Assembly (NCBI RefSeq): GCF_000831645.3
Contig: NZ_CP012559.1
Coordinates: forward strand, 1,550,001 to 1,614,000
Source: Companilactobacillus heilongjiangensis
Lineage (GTDB): Bacteria; Bacillota; Bacilli; Lactobacillales; Lactobacillaceae
Direction of reading: 5' to 3'
DNA: 64,000 nt
Under the pieces are notes generated by a model. The model searched no databases. It saw only the letters and a list, made by a program, of their open reading frames with translations, and was not told the origin of the DNA. Positions 35,014 to 43,443 of this stretch are shown piece after piece (within the stretch, counting starts at the first letter, position 1; every line of letters starts with the position of its first letter). The position numbers and the translations under genes are program-made.

Positions 35014-35194
35014 CGTCTACAGGGCTGAGAATATATACCTGCTATGCGGACCGGTCCGAGCCACAGTGCGGTCTCGAACCTCGGTTTGAAGCCTCGCAAA
35101 GTACGCGAGTCTCCAAACACGCCCGGTGGTGTAAGAGCTAAAGCTCTAACGCCACACCCACAGCGGGTATATATTCTCAGCCCTTCCGACTAAT
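35014..35194 (-). repeat. Cloverleaf repeat copy 9 (reverse), in the nadD leader
   Basis: The outer stem GGGCTGAGAATATATACC pairs with GGTATATATTCTCAGCCC. Arm 3 is GGTCCGAGCC/GGTCTCGAACC, arm 2 GTTTGAAGCCTCGC/GCGAGTCTCCAAAC, arm 1 GGTGTAAGAGCTAAAGCTCT/AACGCC. The outer end is degenerate (CGTCTAC). In the minus-strand transcript towards nadD it would be read in forward sense. Copy 10 follows after a 180-bp AT-rich linker without a gene. Confidence 0.9.
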
Positions 35195-35376
35195 TGATTT
35201 TTTATTAGTACTTATAATTTTATTTATCTAACTGTCCTAAAAATAAATTCTAGCCCGAATTATTAACATCAACATTAATATCTGATCGTTTATTTCATAA
35301 AACAACCAAACATAACCGCAATTACAATAAAACCAGCAATAATTCATTTAAACAGTTATCTAATAAAAAATTAAAC

Positions 35377-35558
35377 CAGTTGGAAGAGATGAGAGTATTC
35401 ATCAGCAGCGAAAGTGGCGTTATGGCTTTAGCCATTACACCACCGGGCGTGTTGGAGACTTTCCGTTTTGTGGAAAGGCTTCAACCGAGGTTCGAGACCG
35501 CTCTTCGGCTCGGGCCGTTCCGCGCAGCAGATGAATACTCTCATCTCTGGAAACGACA
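35377..35558 (+). repeat. Cloverleaf repeat copy 10 (forward)
   Basis: The outer stem GAGATGAGAGTATTC pairs with GAATACTCTCATCTC. Arm 1 is GGCGTTATGGCT/AGCCATTACACC, arm 2 GTTGGAGACTTTCC/GGAAAGGCTTCAAC, arm 3 GGTTCGAGACC/GGCTCGGGCC. It is a close relative of copy 6: both outer-stem and arm-1 differences are compensated. It lies about 45 bp from the yhbY stop codon. Confidence 0.9.
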
Positions 35559-35600
35559 TACTTAGATAAACTTTCAGCCTTCAGTTCTCTTCACTTAAAT

Positions 35601-35915
35601 TTAAATCTTCTCTAATTCAATTGAGTATTTGCGATTTTTAATTTTTGAAGCTTTCTTGTAAAAAATCATCTTTGAACCGATTGTTTGAATAGGTACGATC
35701 TCAGCATCGAATTCGTTTACAGCATCGATCATATCTTGTGGTTCAACTCTTGTGTTTTGTAAAAGTGAGATTTTGATCAACTCACTCTTTTCAATCAGCA
35801 TTTCGAATTGGTTCAAAAGATTTTCAGTGATGCCTTCACGACCGACTTGAAGTACTGGCTTCATTGTTGCGGCTTGACTTCTCAAGTAACGGTTCTTTTT
35901 TCCTTTAATAATCAT
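35601..35915 (-). CDS. yhbY: CRS1-YhbY family RNA-binding protein
   Basis: An RNA-binding protein linked to 50S assembly. From the ATG at 35915 it is 104 aa. The family core is GKKNRYLRSQAATMKPVLQVGREG with the GxxG-like loop, then LIKISLLQNTRV and the terminal IVPIQTIGSKMIFYKKA. AAGGAG lies seven bases upstream of this ATG; the frame open to 35963 is not supported. It starts 10 bases after the yqeH stop. Order yqeG-yqeH-yhbY is conserved, but the next partner nadD is displaced by repeats. Confidence 0.93.
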   Translation of the reverse strand: MIIKGKKNRYLRSQAATMKPVLQVGREGITENLLNQFEMLIEKSELIKISLLQNTRVEPQDMIDAVNEFDAEIVPIQTIGSKMIFYKKASKIKNRKYSIELEKI

Positions 35916-35925
35916 TAATTTCTCC

Positions 35926-37053
35926 TTAAATAATTGCGTTTCGAATTGAGACACGGACTCCATCTGGGACGTAGGCTTTAACCTTTGTTCCAGCGGGAAT
36001 TGTCAACCAACCCAAACCATAGATAACAATATCTGATTTCTCATGTGCTGAGAAAATTTGACTCTTGAACTTAGGGAATTCTGTAACATCAGTTGGTGGT
36101 GTCAAAATATCGCCTAAATGCTTTTCGTAAAATTCATCAGCATTGCTTGTCTTAGTTCTGTGAAGTGGCAAACCTTGTGTAACGTAGAATGTAGCGTTGG
36201 TTCTCTCATTTAGAAAATCAAATCTAGCTAATCCGGCAACAAAGATTGTCTGTTCATCACGCAATTGGAACGTTGCTGGACGTAGTGGTTTCTTTGGCGT
36301 CACAGTCTTTAAATCATTAGCGTTTAGAAAATGAGCTAGTTGGTAGCGGTGAATGATACCTGGTGTATCAATCAAGTTGTGCCCATCATCCAAAGGAATA
36401 TCGATTTGATCTAAAGTAGTTCCTGGGAAACGTGAAGTTGTAATTAAATCTTTAACATCAGTCCGAGCACTAATAATTCGGTTAATCAAAGTTGATTTAC
36501 CAGTATTAGTTGTTCCGACAACGTAAACATCCTTGCCATCACGGTATTTTTCAATCATATCCATCAATTTATCAACGTTAGTTCCCTTAACTGCGGAAAC
36601 CATGATTTGATCAACTGACTTGATACCATTCTCTTTGCTCTTTTGTTGTAACCAGTTCAAAAGACGGTTTTGGTTAACTGAATTAGGCAACAAATCAACT
36701 TTATTACCAACGACCAAAATCTTCTTATCGCCAACAAAACGTTGCAAACCAGGGATAACACTACCTTCGTAATCGAAGATATCAACCACGTTGACTACCA
36801 ATGCATCTTCATCAGAAATTGAATCCAACAACTTTAGAAAATCGTCGTCAGAAACGTCAACGTCAGTAATCTCGTTATAGTTACGCAATCTGAAACATCT
36901 TTTACAAAAGAGTTCCTTTTCTTCATCCGTACCATCGTCTTCGAGATACTTCTTTAAGGTTGAAGCTTGAACGTATCCAGGCTTATCTTTATCCTCTGTT
37001 TGAATCTGTGCACCACAACCCATGCAGTACAACTTTTCATCATTTTCTGTCAT
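35926..37053 (-). CDS. yqeH: Ribosome biogenesis GTPase YqeH
   Basis: A circularly permuted GTPase needed for 30S assembly, 375 aa. The N-terminal zinc finger (YCMGCGAQIQ ... LFCKRCFRLRNY, about 9-60) is followed by G4 NKVDLLP (about 117-123), then G5-like MVSAVKGTN, G1 GTTNTGKST (about 180-188), G2 region and G3 DTPG (about 230-233). The C-terminal domain (about 260-375) is RNA/protein binding. The start overlaps the end of yqeG by 14 bases and has AGGAAT upstream. Confidence 0.96.
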   Translation of the reverse strand: MTENDEKLYCMGCGAQIQTEDKDKPGYVQASTLKKYLEDDGTDEEKELFCKRCFRLRNYNEITDVDVSDDDFLKLLDSISDEDALVVNVVDIFDYEGSVIPGLQRFVGDKKILVVGNKVDLLPNSVNQNRLLNWLQQKSKENGIKSVDQIMVSAVKGTNVDKLMDMIEKYRDGKDVYVVGTTNTGKSTLINRIISARTDVKDLITTSRFPGTTLDQIDIPLDDGHNLIDTPGIIHRYQLAHFLNANDLKTVTPKKPLRPATFQLRDEQTIFVAGLARFDFLNERTNATFYVTQGLPLHRTKTSNADEFYEKHLGDILTPPTDVTEFPKFKSQIFSAHEKSDIVIYGLGWLTIPAGTKVKAYVPDGVRVSIRNAII

Positions 37054-37567
37054 TTAATGATTCCTTCCAGTATAAATTTTTATCACGCTTTTGCATTGCT
37101 TTTAAAATTGGACGTTCAAAAAATCTATTAATACGGGTTTTCTTAGCATCTGTATCGACTAATGGTTTAACTAAGACAGTCTTTAATCCAGCCATATTTC
37201 CAGCTAGAACATCGGTCATAACTTGATCGCCGACAAACAAAATATTCTTAGGGTCGATACTTTCTTCTTTTACATGTTCCATGATCACGAATGGCAATGG
37301 TTTCACTGCACGAGCCACGATGCTGACGGGCAACTCACGGACAGCTTTTTCCACACGTTCATAACTGTTGTTAGAAACGATCATGACTTCTATATCATTT
37401 TGGGCCATTTGATTAAGCCATTTACGGAGTGATAAATCATATTCATTACTATTCCATGGCAAAAGTGTGTTGTCTAAATCTGTCATGATAGTCGTGATAC
37501 CAAGTTCTCTTAAATCTTTAACTTCAATATCTGTGATCTTATCAAGCATAATATACGGTTTAAACAT
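37040..37567 (-). CDS. yqeG: YqeG family HAD-type phosphatase
   Basis: A HAD-superfamily IIIA phosphatase, 175 aa from the ATG at 37567. Motif I is TIMTDLDNTLLPWN (nucleophile Asp in DLDNT), motif II VMIVSNNS, and motif III/IV spans KPLPFVI and FVGDQVMTDVLAGN. Its physiological substrate is unknown; it heads the yqeG-yqeH-yhbY operon. GAGGAT precedes the chosen ATG by about nine bases; the frame to 37582 starts inside that site. Confidence 0.92.
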   Translation of the reverse strand: MFKPYIMLDKITDIEVKDLRELGITTIMTDLDNTLLPWNSNEYDLSLRKWLNQMAQNDIEVMIVSNNSYERVEKAVRELPVSIVARAVKPLPFVIMEHVKEESIDPKNILFVGDQVMTDVLAGNMAGLKTVLVKPLVDTDAKKTRINRFFERPILKAMQKRDKNLYWKESLNDRK

Positions 37568-37599
37568 AAATTTAATCCTCATCTCTGCTAACTAATTAG

Positions 37600-37638
37600 T
37601 AAAAAAACGTAATTTGGGGTTATCCAAATTACGTTTTA
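37600..37638 (-). terminator. Intrinsic terminator of infC-rpmI-rplT
   Basis: AAACGTAATTTGG pairs with CCAAATTACGTTT around a short loop, with T runs on the minus strand. Confidence 0.85.
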
Positions 37639-37643
37639 AAAAA

Positions 37644-38000
37644 TTAAGCTAAAGCTTTCTTAGCTGTATCTACTAAACTTGTGAATGCTTTAGGATCTTC
37701 AATAGCAACTTGAGCTAGCATCTTACGGTTGATGTCAACGTTAGCTAATTTCAAACCATGCATTAATTTGCTGTAGCTGATTTCATTCATTCTTGCAGCA
37801 GCGTTAATTCTAGCGATCCAGATCTTACGGAAGTCGCGTTTAACTTGACGACGATCACGGAATGCATAACGGTATGAAACCATAATTTGAGTATGTGCTG
37901 CTTTAAAAGTGATATGTTTTGAACCACGATATCCCTTAGCTAATTTTAAAACTTTCTTACGACGTTTGCGAGTTACTGTTCCACCTTTTACACGTGGCAT
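37644..38000 (-). CDS. rplT: 50S ribosomal protein L20
   Basis: This 118-aa protein begins [20 protein letters not shown]. The long basic N-terminal helix threads into 23S rRNA, and the globular C-terminal half ([31 protein letters not shown]) is the part that represses its own operon. L20 is the expected ligand of the leader at 38806-38935. AGGAGG lies upstream of the ATG. Confidence 0.98.
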   Translation of the reverse strand: MPRVKGGTVTRKRRKKVLKLAKGYRGSKHITFKAAHTQIMVSYRYAFRDRRQVKRDFRKIWIARINAAARMNEISYSKLMHGLKLANVDINRKMLAQVAIEDPKAFTSLVDTAKKALA

Positions 38001-38035
38001 AATGACTCCTCCTTTTGATTAAAAAAAATAAATAA

Positions 38036-38233
38036 TTAGTATGTAGCTAACATTTGTTTGATACGTTTCATATCACTTGAGCTAACCATACCTGGTTTTG
38101 CCAATTGGCGACGTTGTTTCTTAGTCTTACCGTGGAAACGGTGACTTGTGTAAGCGTGCATTCTCTTCCAACCACCATTAGCAGTCTTCTTAAATCTCTT
38201 TGCTGATGCGCGGTGTGTCTTTTGTTTAGGCAT
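38036..38233 (-). CDS. rpmI: 50S ribosomal protein L35
   Basis: From the ATG at 38233 the protein is 65 aa, begins [20 protein letters not shown], and has the KRIKQML end of L35. The open frame extends to 38248, but the first codons there overlap the GAGGGA ribosome binding site. It lies between infC and rplT, co-transcribed. Confidence 0.97.
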   Translation of the reverse strand: MPKQKTHRASAKRFKKTANGGWKRMHAYTSHRFHGKTKKQRRQLAKPGMVSSSDMKRIKQMLATY

Positions 38234-38247
38234 TGGAAATCCCTCCA

Positions 38248-38781
38248 CTATTTCTTCTTTTTGTTATCTTTTGCGTTAATTGGATCAAGCATTAAGAACA
38301 TACTACGACCGTCCATTTTAGGCCTTGTTGTTACCGTAGCAACATCCTTGGTCTGTTCAGCAACACGGTCTAAGACTTCTTTACCTATCTCTTTATGAGT
38401 GATTGCTCTACCCTTAAAGCGAAGAGAGACTTTGACCTTATCACCTTTAGCCAAGAACTTGCGAGCATTATTAAGCTTTGTATTAAAGTCGTTTGCTTCA
38501 ATAGTAGGACTCAATCGTACTTCCTTAAGACTAACAGTTTTCTGTTTTTTACGTGCTTCTCTATCTTTCTTTTGAAGATCAAACTTGTATTTACCATAGT
38601 CCATAATTCTGGCAACAGGTGGTTTAGCACCTGGTGACATTAGAACTAGGTCCATACTAGCTGCTTCAGCCAAACGTTGTGCCTCAGCTACTGGCTTAAC
38701 ACCAACTTGATCACCATTTTCAGAAATTAGTCGTACTTCTTTAGCACGTATTTGATCATTTATTAATAAATCTCTTGCTAT
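38248..38781 (-). CDS. infC: Translation initiation factor IF-3 with an ATA start codon
   Basis: IF-3 (177 aa) binds the 30S subunit and proofreads start-codon choice. Read from the ATA at 38781, the protein runs [20 protein letters not shown] then [17 protein letters not shown], the normal N-terminal domain. A start at the first ATG (38673) would delete it. CCGGAGGTGA lies eight bases before the ATA. The C-terminal domain contains [20 protein letters not shown] and the [12 protein letters not shown] stretch. Non-AUG starts in infC let IF-3 repress its own synthesis. It is first gene of infC-rpmI-rplT. Confidence 0.95.
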   Translation of the reverse strand: MARDLLINDQIRAKEVRLISENGDQVGVKPVAEAQRLAEAASMDLVLMSPGAKPPVARIMDYGKYKFDLQKKDREARKKQKTVSLKEVRLSPTIEANDFNTKLNNARKFLAKGDKVKVSLRFKGRAITHKEIGKEVLDRVAEQTKDVATVTTRPKMDGRSMFLMLDPINAKDNKKKK

Positions 38782-38805
38782 GAGTAGTCACCTCCGGAGT
38801 AATTT

Positions 38806-38956
38806 GACCCACAAAAAAAGCGGGCTGCATAAGCATGCCCACTATAATTATCTACGTAATCGTATTAACCTAGAGGCAATTGCATAGGTGAGAAGCGGGC
38901 GCTTCTGCTTAATCTCAACAGTTATTAACTATACTAACAAAGTATCGGTTTGTCAA
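38806..38956 (-). promoter_or_regulatory. infC promoter and L20-type autoregulatory leader
   Basis: Promoter on the minus strand: -35 TTGACA (complement of 38951-38956), 17 bases, -10 TATAGT (complement of 38928-38933). The leader contains AGAAGCGCCCGCTTCTCACC, typical of L20 leaders, and ends in a terminator (GTGGGC...GCCCGC then seven T, about 38814-38842) just before the infC ribosome binding site. L20 binding is expected to favour termination. Confidence 0.85.
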
Positions 38957-39039
38957 TACATCAAAAGAACTTTGTTAAAATTGTTGAAAATTTCAATACA
39001 TCTAATTTAGCATAATTTATAAACTAATACAAATGTTGG

Positions 39040-39222
39040 GGCCTCCAGGCGTAAGAAAATATAGTCCTGCTGTGTGGACCAGTCCGAGCCAAAGTTCGGT
39101 CTCGGACCTCGATTTTGAACCTCGCAAAGCCCCGCGAGTTTCAAAAGTCGTCCGTGGTGTAATTGCTAAAGCAATAACGCCACCTTCACTGCTGGACTAT
39201 ATTTTCTTACGCCCTCCGGCTT
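39040..39222 (-). repeat. Cloverleaf repeat copy 11 (reverse, unpaired)
   Basis: The outer stem GGCGTAAGAAAATATAGTCC pairs with GGACTATATTTTCTTACGCC (perfect 20 bp). Arm 3 is GTCCGAGCC/GGTCTCGGACC, arm 2 TTTTGAACCTCGC/GCGAGTTTCAAAA, arm 1 GGTGTAATTGCTAAAGCAAT/AACGCC. It lies between the infC promoter and the end of the SDR gene. It is the only fully contained copy without a neighbouring partner. Confidence 0.9.
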
Positions 39223-39260
39223 GTTTATCACTCTAGTTTAACTCATTAGTTCAAAACCTT

Positions 39261-40280
39261 TTAGAATTCATTATATTTAATCAAACTATCTACTGCACTC
39301 AATACTGTTGTTTCATTATTAGACAATGGTTCCCAACCTAAAATTCTTTTAGCTTTTTGATTGCTGACATTGCGATTCATACTCTTCATCAATTTTCCTT
39401 CTTTAGCAGTTTCGTTAAATAATGCCGCAATATTCATTATCCAGTCCGGTAACTTCTTGGAACTCACCTTGCTTGCTACTTGTGGACGTCTTTGCTGAAT
39501 TAATGATACAATTTCTCGCATTGAAATTTGACCGTCCGCTGAGGCAATAAATCTTTGTCCGGCTGCTTCTGGTGTTTCCATTGCTCTGATTTGAATATCT
39601 GCTACATCTCTCACATCAACTACATTTAGTGGTAAATTGGGAATCCAACTCACTTTGCCTGATAACAAATTTTTCAAAAGGTCGAAACTTCCGGACACAT
39701 GAGCATTTAACGCTGAACCGAAGATTGCTACTGGATTGACTGTCACTAGTTCCAAATTGACATCTGACTTATTCGCGTAATTCCAAGCTGCTTTCTCTGC
39801 CAAAAGTTTCGATTTCTCATAAATAGATAATCCTGGTTGATTCTCATCTGTCCAATCGTCTTCGGTGGTTACGCCTGACTTTTTACTAAAACCAACCGCT
39901 CCAAAGTTCGAAGTCATTACTACTCGTTTAACGCCACTTTCATTAGCCGCCTTTAGAATACGCATTGTTCCATCTAAAGCCGGGCGAATCGCATCCAATT
40001 CATTCTTGGGTTTATCGAAAAATACTGGTGAGGCAACGCTGAAGACTCCATCGCAATCCTGCATTGCTTCAATCCAATTATCGTCACTTGATAGATCTGC
40101 TTTGATAAATGATAGTTTTGAAAGATTTTTAGCATCATTAGCTTGTAAAACCTTTAGTATTCTTTTCTGGCCACTTTCCTTTCGAATGGTAGTTCTTACG
40201 TCGTAGCCTTTATTTAATAATTGTAGAATAACTTGCAAACCTACAAATCCCGTGCCACCAGTCACTAATACTTTTTTCAT
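39261..40280 (-). CDS. NAD(P)-dependent SDR (dihydroflavonol reductase-like / aldehyde reductase)
   Basis: An extended short-chain dehydrogenase, 339 aa from the ATG at 40280. The cofactor loop is VLVTGGTGFVGLQ (GGxGxxG), with FSVASPVFFDKP, the catalytic YxxxK in SIYEKSKLLAEKA, and the conserved VNPVAIFG after it. This fits the DFR-like/aldehyde reductase group that reduces ketones or aldehydes with NADPH. The substrate is unknown. AAGGAG lies upstream of the ATG. Its promoter overlaps a palindrome that is probably the operator for the divergently encoded MerR protein. Confidence 0.9.
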   Translation of the reverse strand: MKKVLVTGGTGFVGLQVILQLLNKGYDVRTTIRKESGQKRILKVLQANDAKNLSKLSFIKADLSSDDNWIEAMQDCDGVFSVASPVFFDKPKNELDAIRPALDGTMRILKAANESGVKRVVMTSNFGAVGFSKKSGVTTEDDWTDENQPGLSIYEKSKLLAEKAAWNYANKSDVNLELVTVNPVAIFGSALNAHVSGSFDLLKNLLSGKVSWIPNLPLNVVDVRDVADIQIRAMETPEAAGQRFIASADGQISMREIVSLIQQRRPQVASKVSSKKLPDWIMNIAALFNETAKEGKLMKSMNRNVSNQKAKRILGWEPLSNNETTVLSAVDSLIKYNEF

Positions 40281-40321
40281 AAATGTGCTCCTTGCCATGT
40301 TGCATTTCTAATATTATTATC

Positions 40322-40352
40322 ACTTTAAACCCTAAACCATGGTTTAGTGCAA
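40322..40352 (-). promoter_or_regulatory. MerR-type promoter with palindromic operator
   Basis: On the minus strand -35 TTGCAC (40352-40347) and -10 TAAAGT (40327-40322) are 19 bases apart, the long spacer typical of MerR-activated promoters. The spacer is filled by the perfect 16-bp palindrome CTAAACCATGGTTTAG (40332-40347). It drives the SDR gene; the MerR gene starts 25 bases away on the other strand. Confidence 0.8.
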
Positions 40353-40372
40353 CACTTTTAAGGAGCATTTTT

Positions 40373-40813
40373 ATGAAAAAAACATACACGATTAAAGAAG
40401 TCGCCGATTACTTCAACTTACCTATTTCAACTATTCGCTATTACGATAAGAAGGGACTCTTGCCTTTCGTTTCCAAAAATAAAGCTGGATATCGAGTTTT
40501 CTCAGAATCAGATTTTGGATTTATCAAAACTATCTGCTGTCTGAAAAACACTGGTATGCCAATTAAAGATATTCAAACTTATATTGGATTATGTATGCAA
40601 GGAACCAAAACAATTGATCAACGTAAACAGATGTTACAACAACATAAGCAAAACGTTTTAATACAACAACGGCTCTTAACTGAGAATCTGAAAGAAATTG
40701 ATGTCAAAATTAATCGGTATGCATCCCCTGACTCTAAAAATATTATCAAGGCTCAAATCAAGTTTGTTAAAGACGAAAAAAAGGACCTAAAATTAAAAGA
40801 TCCTTTTATATAG
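40373..40813 (+). CDS. MerR family transcriptional regulator
   Basis: A 146-aa regulator. The N-terminal winged helix-turn-helix (YTIKEVADYFNLPISTIRYY, then DKKGLLPF and GYRVFSESDFGFIKTICCLK) is followed by a dimerising coiled coil (about 78-125, rich in Gln and Leu). There is no cysteine-bearing metal site, so it is of the organic-ligand or stress type (similar to AdhR-like regulators that control nearby reductases). AAGGAG lies before the ATG at 40373; the frame open to 40283 crosses the promoter and is not supported. It very likely activates the SDR gene. Confidence 0.9.
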   Translation: MKKTYTIKEVADYFNLPISTIRYYDKKGLLPFVSKNKAGYRVFSESDFGFIKTICCLKNTGMPIKDIQTYIGLCMQGTKTIDQRKQMLQQHKQNVLIQQRLLTENLKEIDVKINRYASPDSKNIIKAQIKFVKDEKKDLKLKDPFI

Positions 40814-40824
40814 GAAGAAACTTA

Positions 40825-41148
40825 TTAGAGAATTGATGCTAATTTGTCGTCTTTGAATTGTCTGCGTAGTCTTTTGCCGACAACACTTTTGGCTGGTACA
40901 TCCTTCTGAATTTGTTCATAGATGGCTCTGATTTCTTCTGGGACGGTTTCACGACTAGTCTTGTAGTAATTGACAACACTGTGAGATAGCTTGGCGATAA
41001 CTTCAAAATATACTTTGTCGTCATTGTTCCCCATTAATGGACGTGCACATTCCTCTACTACCTTTTTTAATTCAGAATTATTTTTGATTGCTTGGTTGTT
41101 ATATGCGGCACCCAAGATTTTTATTAAATTATTACTTTTTTCATCCAT
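40825..41148 (-). CDS. Hypothetical helical protein (107 aa), possibly bacteriocin-immunity-like
   Basis: A soluble, entirely helical-looking protein (MDEKSNNLIKILGAAYNNQA, LKKVVEECARPLM, YFEVIAKLSHSVVNYYK, EEIRAIYEQIQKDV) with a basic end (KRLRRQFKDDK). Size and helix pattern recall the four-helix class IIa bacteriocin immunity proteins (enterocin A immunity type), but the resemblance is weak and no bacteriocin gene is nearby. The ATG at 41148 is the first with the right composition; the ribosome binding site (AAGAAGG) is about 17 bases upstream, further than usual. It has no operon partner. Confidence 0.55.
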   Translation of the reverse strand: MDEKSNNLIKILGAAYNNQAIKNNSELKKVVEECARPLMGNNDDKVYFEVIAKLSHSVVNYYKTSRETVPEEIRAIYEQIQKDVPAKSVVGKRLRRQFKDDKLASIL

Positions 41149-41256
41149 AATATTATTTATGCCTTCTTTGATTTCACTCAAACCATATCTATTATAAGCA
41201 CAAATGCAAGTTGGATGTAATATTTGGATTCTTTGGCACCTTTTATATTGGAAATT

Positions 41257-41298
41257 AAAAACTCGAAACAATCTGAAATGATTGCTTCGAGTTTTAGT
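41257..41298. terminator. Terminator hairpin downstream of thrS
   Basis: AAAACTCGAAACAATC pairs with GATTGCTTCGAGTTTT (one mismatch) and has A/T tracts on both sides. It is shared by thrS and, in the other sense, nothing recognised. Confidence 0.8.
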
Positions 41299-41342
41299 TT
41301 AAATCGTTTTTTTATATAGGCAGTGGCTCTAAAACGAATTCC

Positions 41343-41445
41343 GACAGGGCAACTCCTTCCGCTTTTCATATTTAAGCAAATCACACGCAAACCCAGCGTG
41401 CAATTCACTTAAATACGAAAATGCTCGGGAGCTGACCGCCCTGTC
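41343..41445. repeat. Long inverted repeat after thrS (not of the cloverleaf family)
   Basis: GACAGGGC (41343-41350) pairs with GCCCTGTC (41438-41445). Inside, GCTTTTCATATTTAAG pairs with CTTAAATACGAAAATGC, and at the tip TCACACGC pairs with GCGTGCAA-like bases. It is one extended hairpin with internal bulges, between the thrS stop and its terminator. Its ends and arms do not match the cloverleaf copies, and it occurs once in the window. Confidence 0.65.
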
Positions 41446-41456
41446 TCCACTCTCTA

Positions 41457-43415
41457 CTAGTCTTTATCAGTAACGTCTTTACGACTGTAGTTAGCAATAT
41501 CGGCAACGACACTGTCAACGAACATCTTAGCGTTTTCTGATTCTGAATCTTCTTCACCATATTTTCTAACTGAAACTGTGGCGTTCTTTGTTTCGTCATC
41601 ACCAACAACAACTGTATATGGAATCTTCATTGTTTGTGAATCACGAATCTTGTAACCCATCTTTTCATCACGGTCATCAACTTCGGCACGGATGTTCTTA
41701 GCACGTAGTTCTGCAAGAATTTCGTTTGCGTAGTCTGAGTGAAGTTTTTGGTTAACAGGAATAATACGTACTTGTTTTGGAGCTAACCATGTTGGGAAGG
41801 CACCTTTATAAATTTCAATTAGGTAAGCAATAAATCTTTCCATAGTTGAAACGATACCACGGTGAATCATAACTGGTCTGTGATCTTGTCCATCAGCACC
41901 AACGTATGTTAGTTGGAACTTCTCTGGTTGCATAAAGTCTAATTGGATTGTTGACAATGTTTCTTCATTACCTAGAGCTGTCTTTGTTTGAACATCAAGC
42001 TTTGGACCGTAGAATGCGGCTTCACCTTCAGCTTCGTAGTACTTAAGACCAAGATCATCCATAGCACCTTTAAGCATTGATTGTGACTTGTTCCACATTT
42101 CATCATCATCGAAGTACTTAGCAGTATTTGCTGGGTCACGGTAACTTAGACGGAATGTGTAATCGTTGATATCAAAGTCTTTGTAAACTTCAACCATCAA
42201 TTGTAGTGTACGTTTGAATTCTTCTTGAATTTGGTCAAGAGCAACGAATGTGTGACCATCATTAAGTGTCATTTCACGAACACGTTGTAGTCCTGACAAA
42301 GCACCTGATTTTTCGTATCTGTGCATCATACCCAGTTCAGCGATACGTAGAGGTAGATCTCTGTATGAACGGTTGTGGTGGTTGTAAATTTGGATATGTG
42401 AAGGACAGTTCATAGGACGTAGTTCAAGCATTTCGCCATCACCCATGTCCATTGGTGGGAACATGTCTTCACGGTAGTGTTCCCAGTGACCTGAAGTCTT
42501 ATATGCATTCAAGTTCATAAGGATTGGTGTGTAAACATGTTGGTAACCCCAAGCAACTTCCTTGTCGATGATATATCTTTCAATAACACGACGGATTGTA
42601 GCACCATTTGGCATCCAGTATGGAAGTCCGGCACCAACTTCTGGGTCAACGAAGAATAGGTCAAGGTCACGGCCAATTGTTCTGTGGTCACGTTCTTTAA
42701 TTTCGGCACGACGTTTAAGATCAGCTTTTAAGCCATCTTCCTTGTAAAAGGCTGTACCATAAATTCTTTGTAACATTGGGTTACTTGACTTACCTTGCCA
42801 ATAAGCACCGGCAACTGAAAGTAATTCGAAGTGTTTCAAAGATTTAAGGTTGTTAAGTACGGCATCATAACCGAAGTCAACAAATCCATCTAATGTGTAT
42901 ACAGGAATTTGAACTGATTCGATAGCATCAACCAATGACAACTTGTATGGATCGTCCTTGAACATTGCTTCAAGATCTTTCTTATCCATCATTGATCTTT
43001 CAATCTTATCGTTGTTCTTGATAATCTTGTTCATCAAAGCTGTGATTTCTTTTAGTTCATCAACACTGATTTGGCCTGATTTGCTATCAGTATCAACGTA
43101 AAAACCATCATCGTTAGCTTGTTTTTCACCGAAGTGAAGGTCTTCCTTGAAACTCTTAGCTGCAGCAGAGAATACTAAAGCAGCAGTGTTTCTTAGAACC
43201 TTTTGTGCATCTTCTTTATCTTCAGCTGAAATAATTTCAATCTTAGCATCTTGCTTGATTGGACTTTCAAGATCAACTAAAGTGTCGTTTAATTTACCAG
43301 CAACAGCTTTTTTGCCTAGTGATGTGCTAATTGACTTAGCAACGTCTAAGGTTGTAGTGCCTTCGTCAAACTCCTTAACTGAATCATCTGGGAATGTTAA
43401 CTTGATTTTTGACAT
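41457..43415 (-). CDS. thrS: Threonyl-tRNA synthetase
   Basis: It charges tRNA-Thr with threonine. The 652-aa protein has an N-terminal TGS domain (about 1-62), editing domain (about 63-240), class II catalytic core with motif 1 and [14 protein letters not shown] (zinc ligand Cys, about 333), motif 2 [21 protein letters not shown], motif 3 region [21 protein letters not shown], and the anticodon-binding domain from about 545 ([16 protein letters not shown]). AGGAGG precedes the ATG. A T-box leader controls it. Confidence 0.97.
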   Translation of the reverse strand: MSKIKLTFPDDSVKEFDEGTTTLDVAKSISTSLGKKAVAGKLNDTLVDLESPIKQDAKIEIISAEDKEDAQKVLRNTAALVFSAAAKSFKEDLHFGEKQANDDGFYVDTDSKSGQISVDELKEITALMNKIIKNNDKIERSMMDKKDLEAMFKDDPYKLSLVDAIESVQIPVYTLDGFVDFGYDAVLNNLKSLKHFELLSVAGAYWQGKSSNPMLQRIYGTAFYKEDGLKADLKRRAEIKERDHRTIGRDLDLFFVDPEVGAGLPYWMPNGATIRRVIERYIIDKEVAWGYQHVYTPILMNLNAYKTSGHWEHYREDMFPPMDMGDGEMLELRPMNCPSHIQIYNHHNRSYRDLPLRIAELGMMHRYEKSGALSGLQRVREMTLNDGHTFVALDQIQEEFKRTLQLMVEVYKDFDINDYTFRLSYRDPANTAKYFDDDEMWNKSQSMLKGAMDDLGLKYYEAEGEAAFYGPKLDVQTKTALGNEETLSTIQLDFMQPEKFQLTYVGADGQDHRPVMIHRGIVSTMERFIAYLIEIYKGAFPTWLAPKQVRIIPVNQKLHSDYANEILAELRAKNIRAEVDDRDEKMGYKIRDSQTMKIPYTVVVGDDETKNATVSVRKYGEEDSESENAKMFVDSVVADIANYSRKDVTDKD

Positions 43416-43443
43416 TGACTATTTTCCTCCTAAAATTTGATAA

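Noticed and set aside
41178-41408. ORFs of 60-76 aa downstream of thrS
   Set aside because: They cross the thrS terminator and the long inverted repeat without ribosome binding sites.
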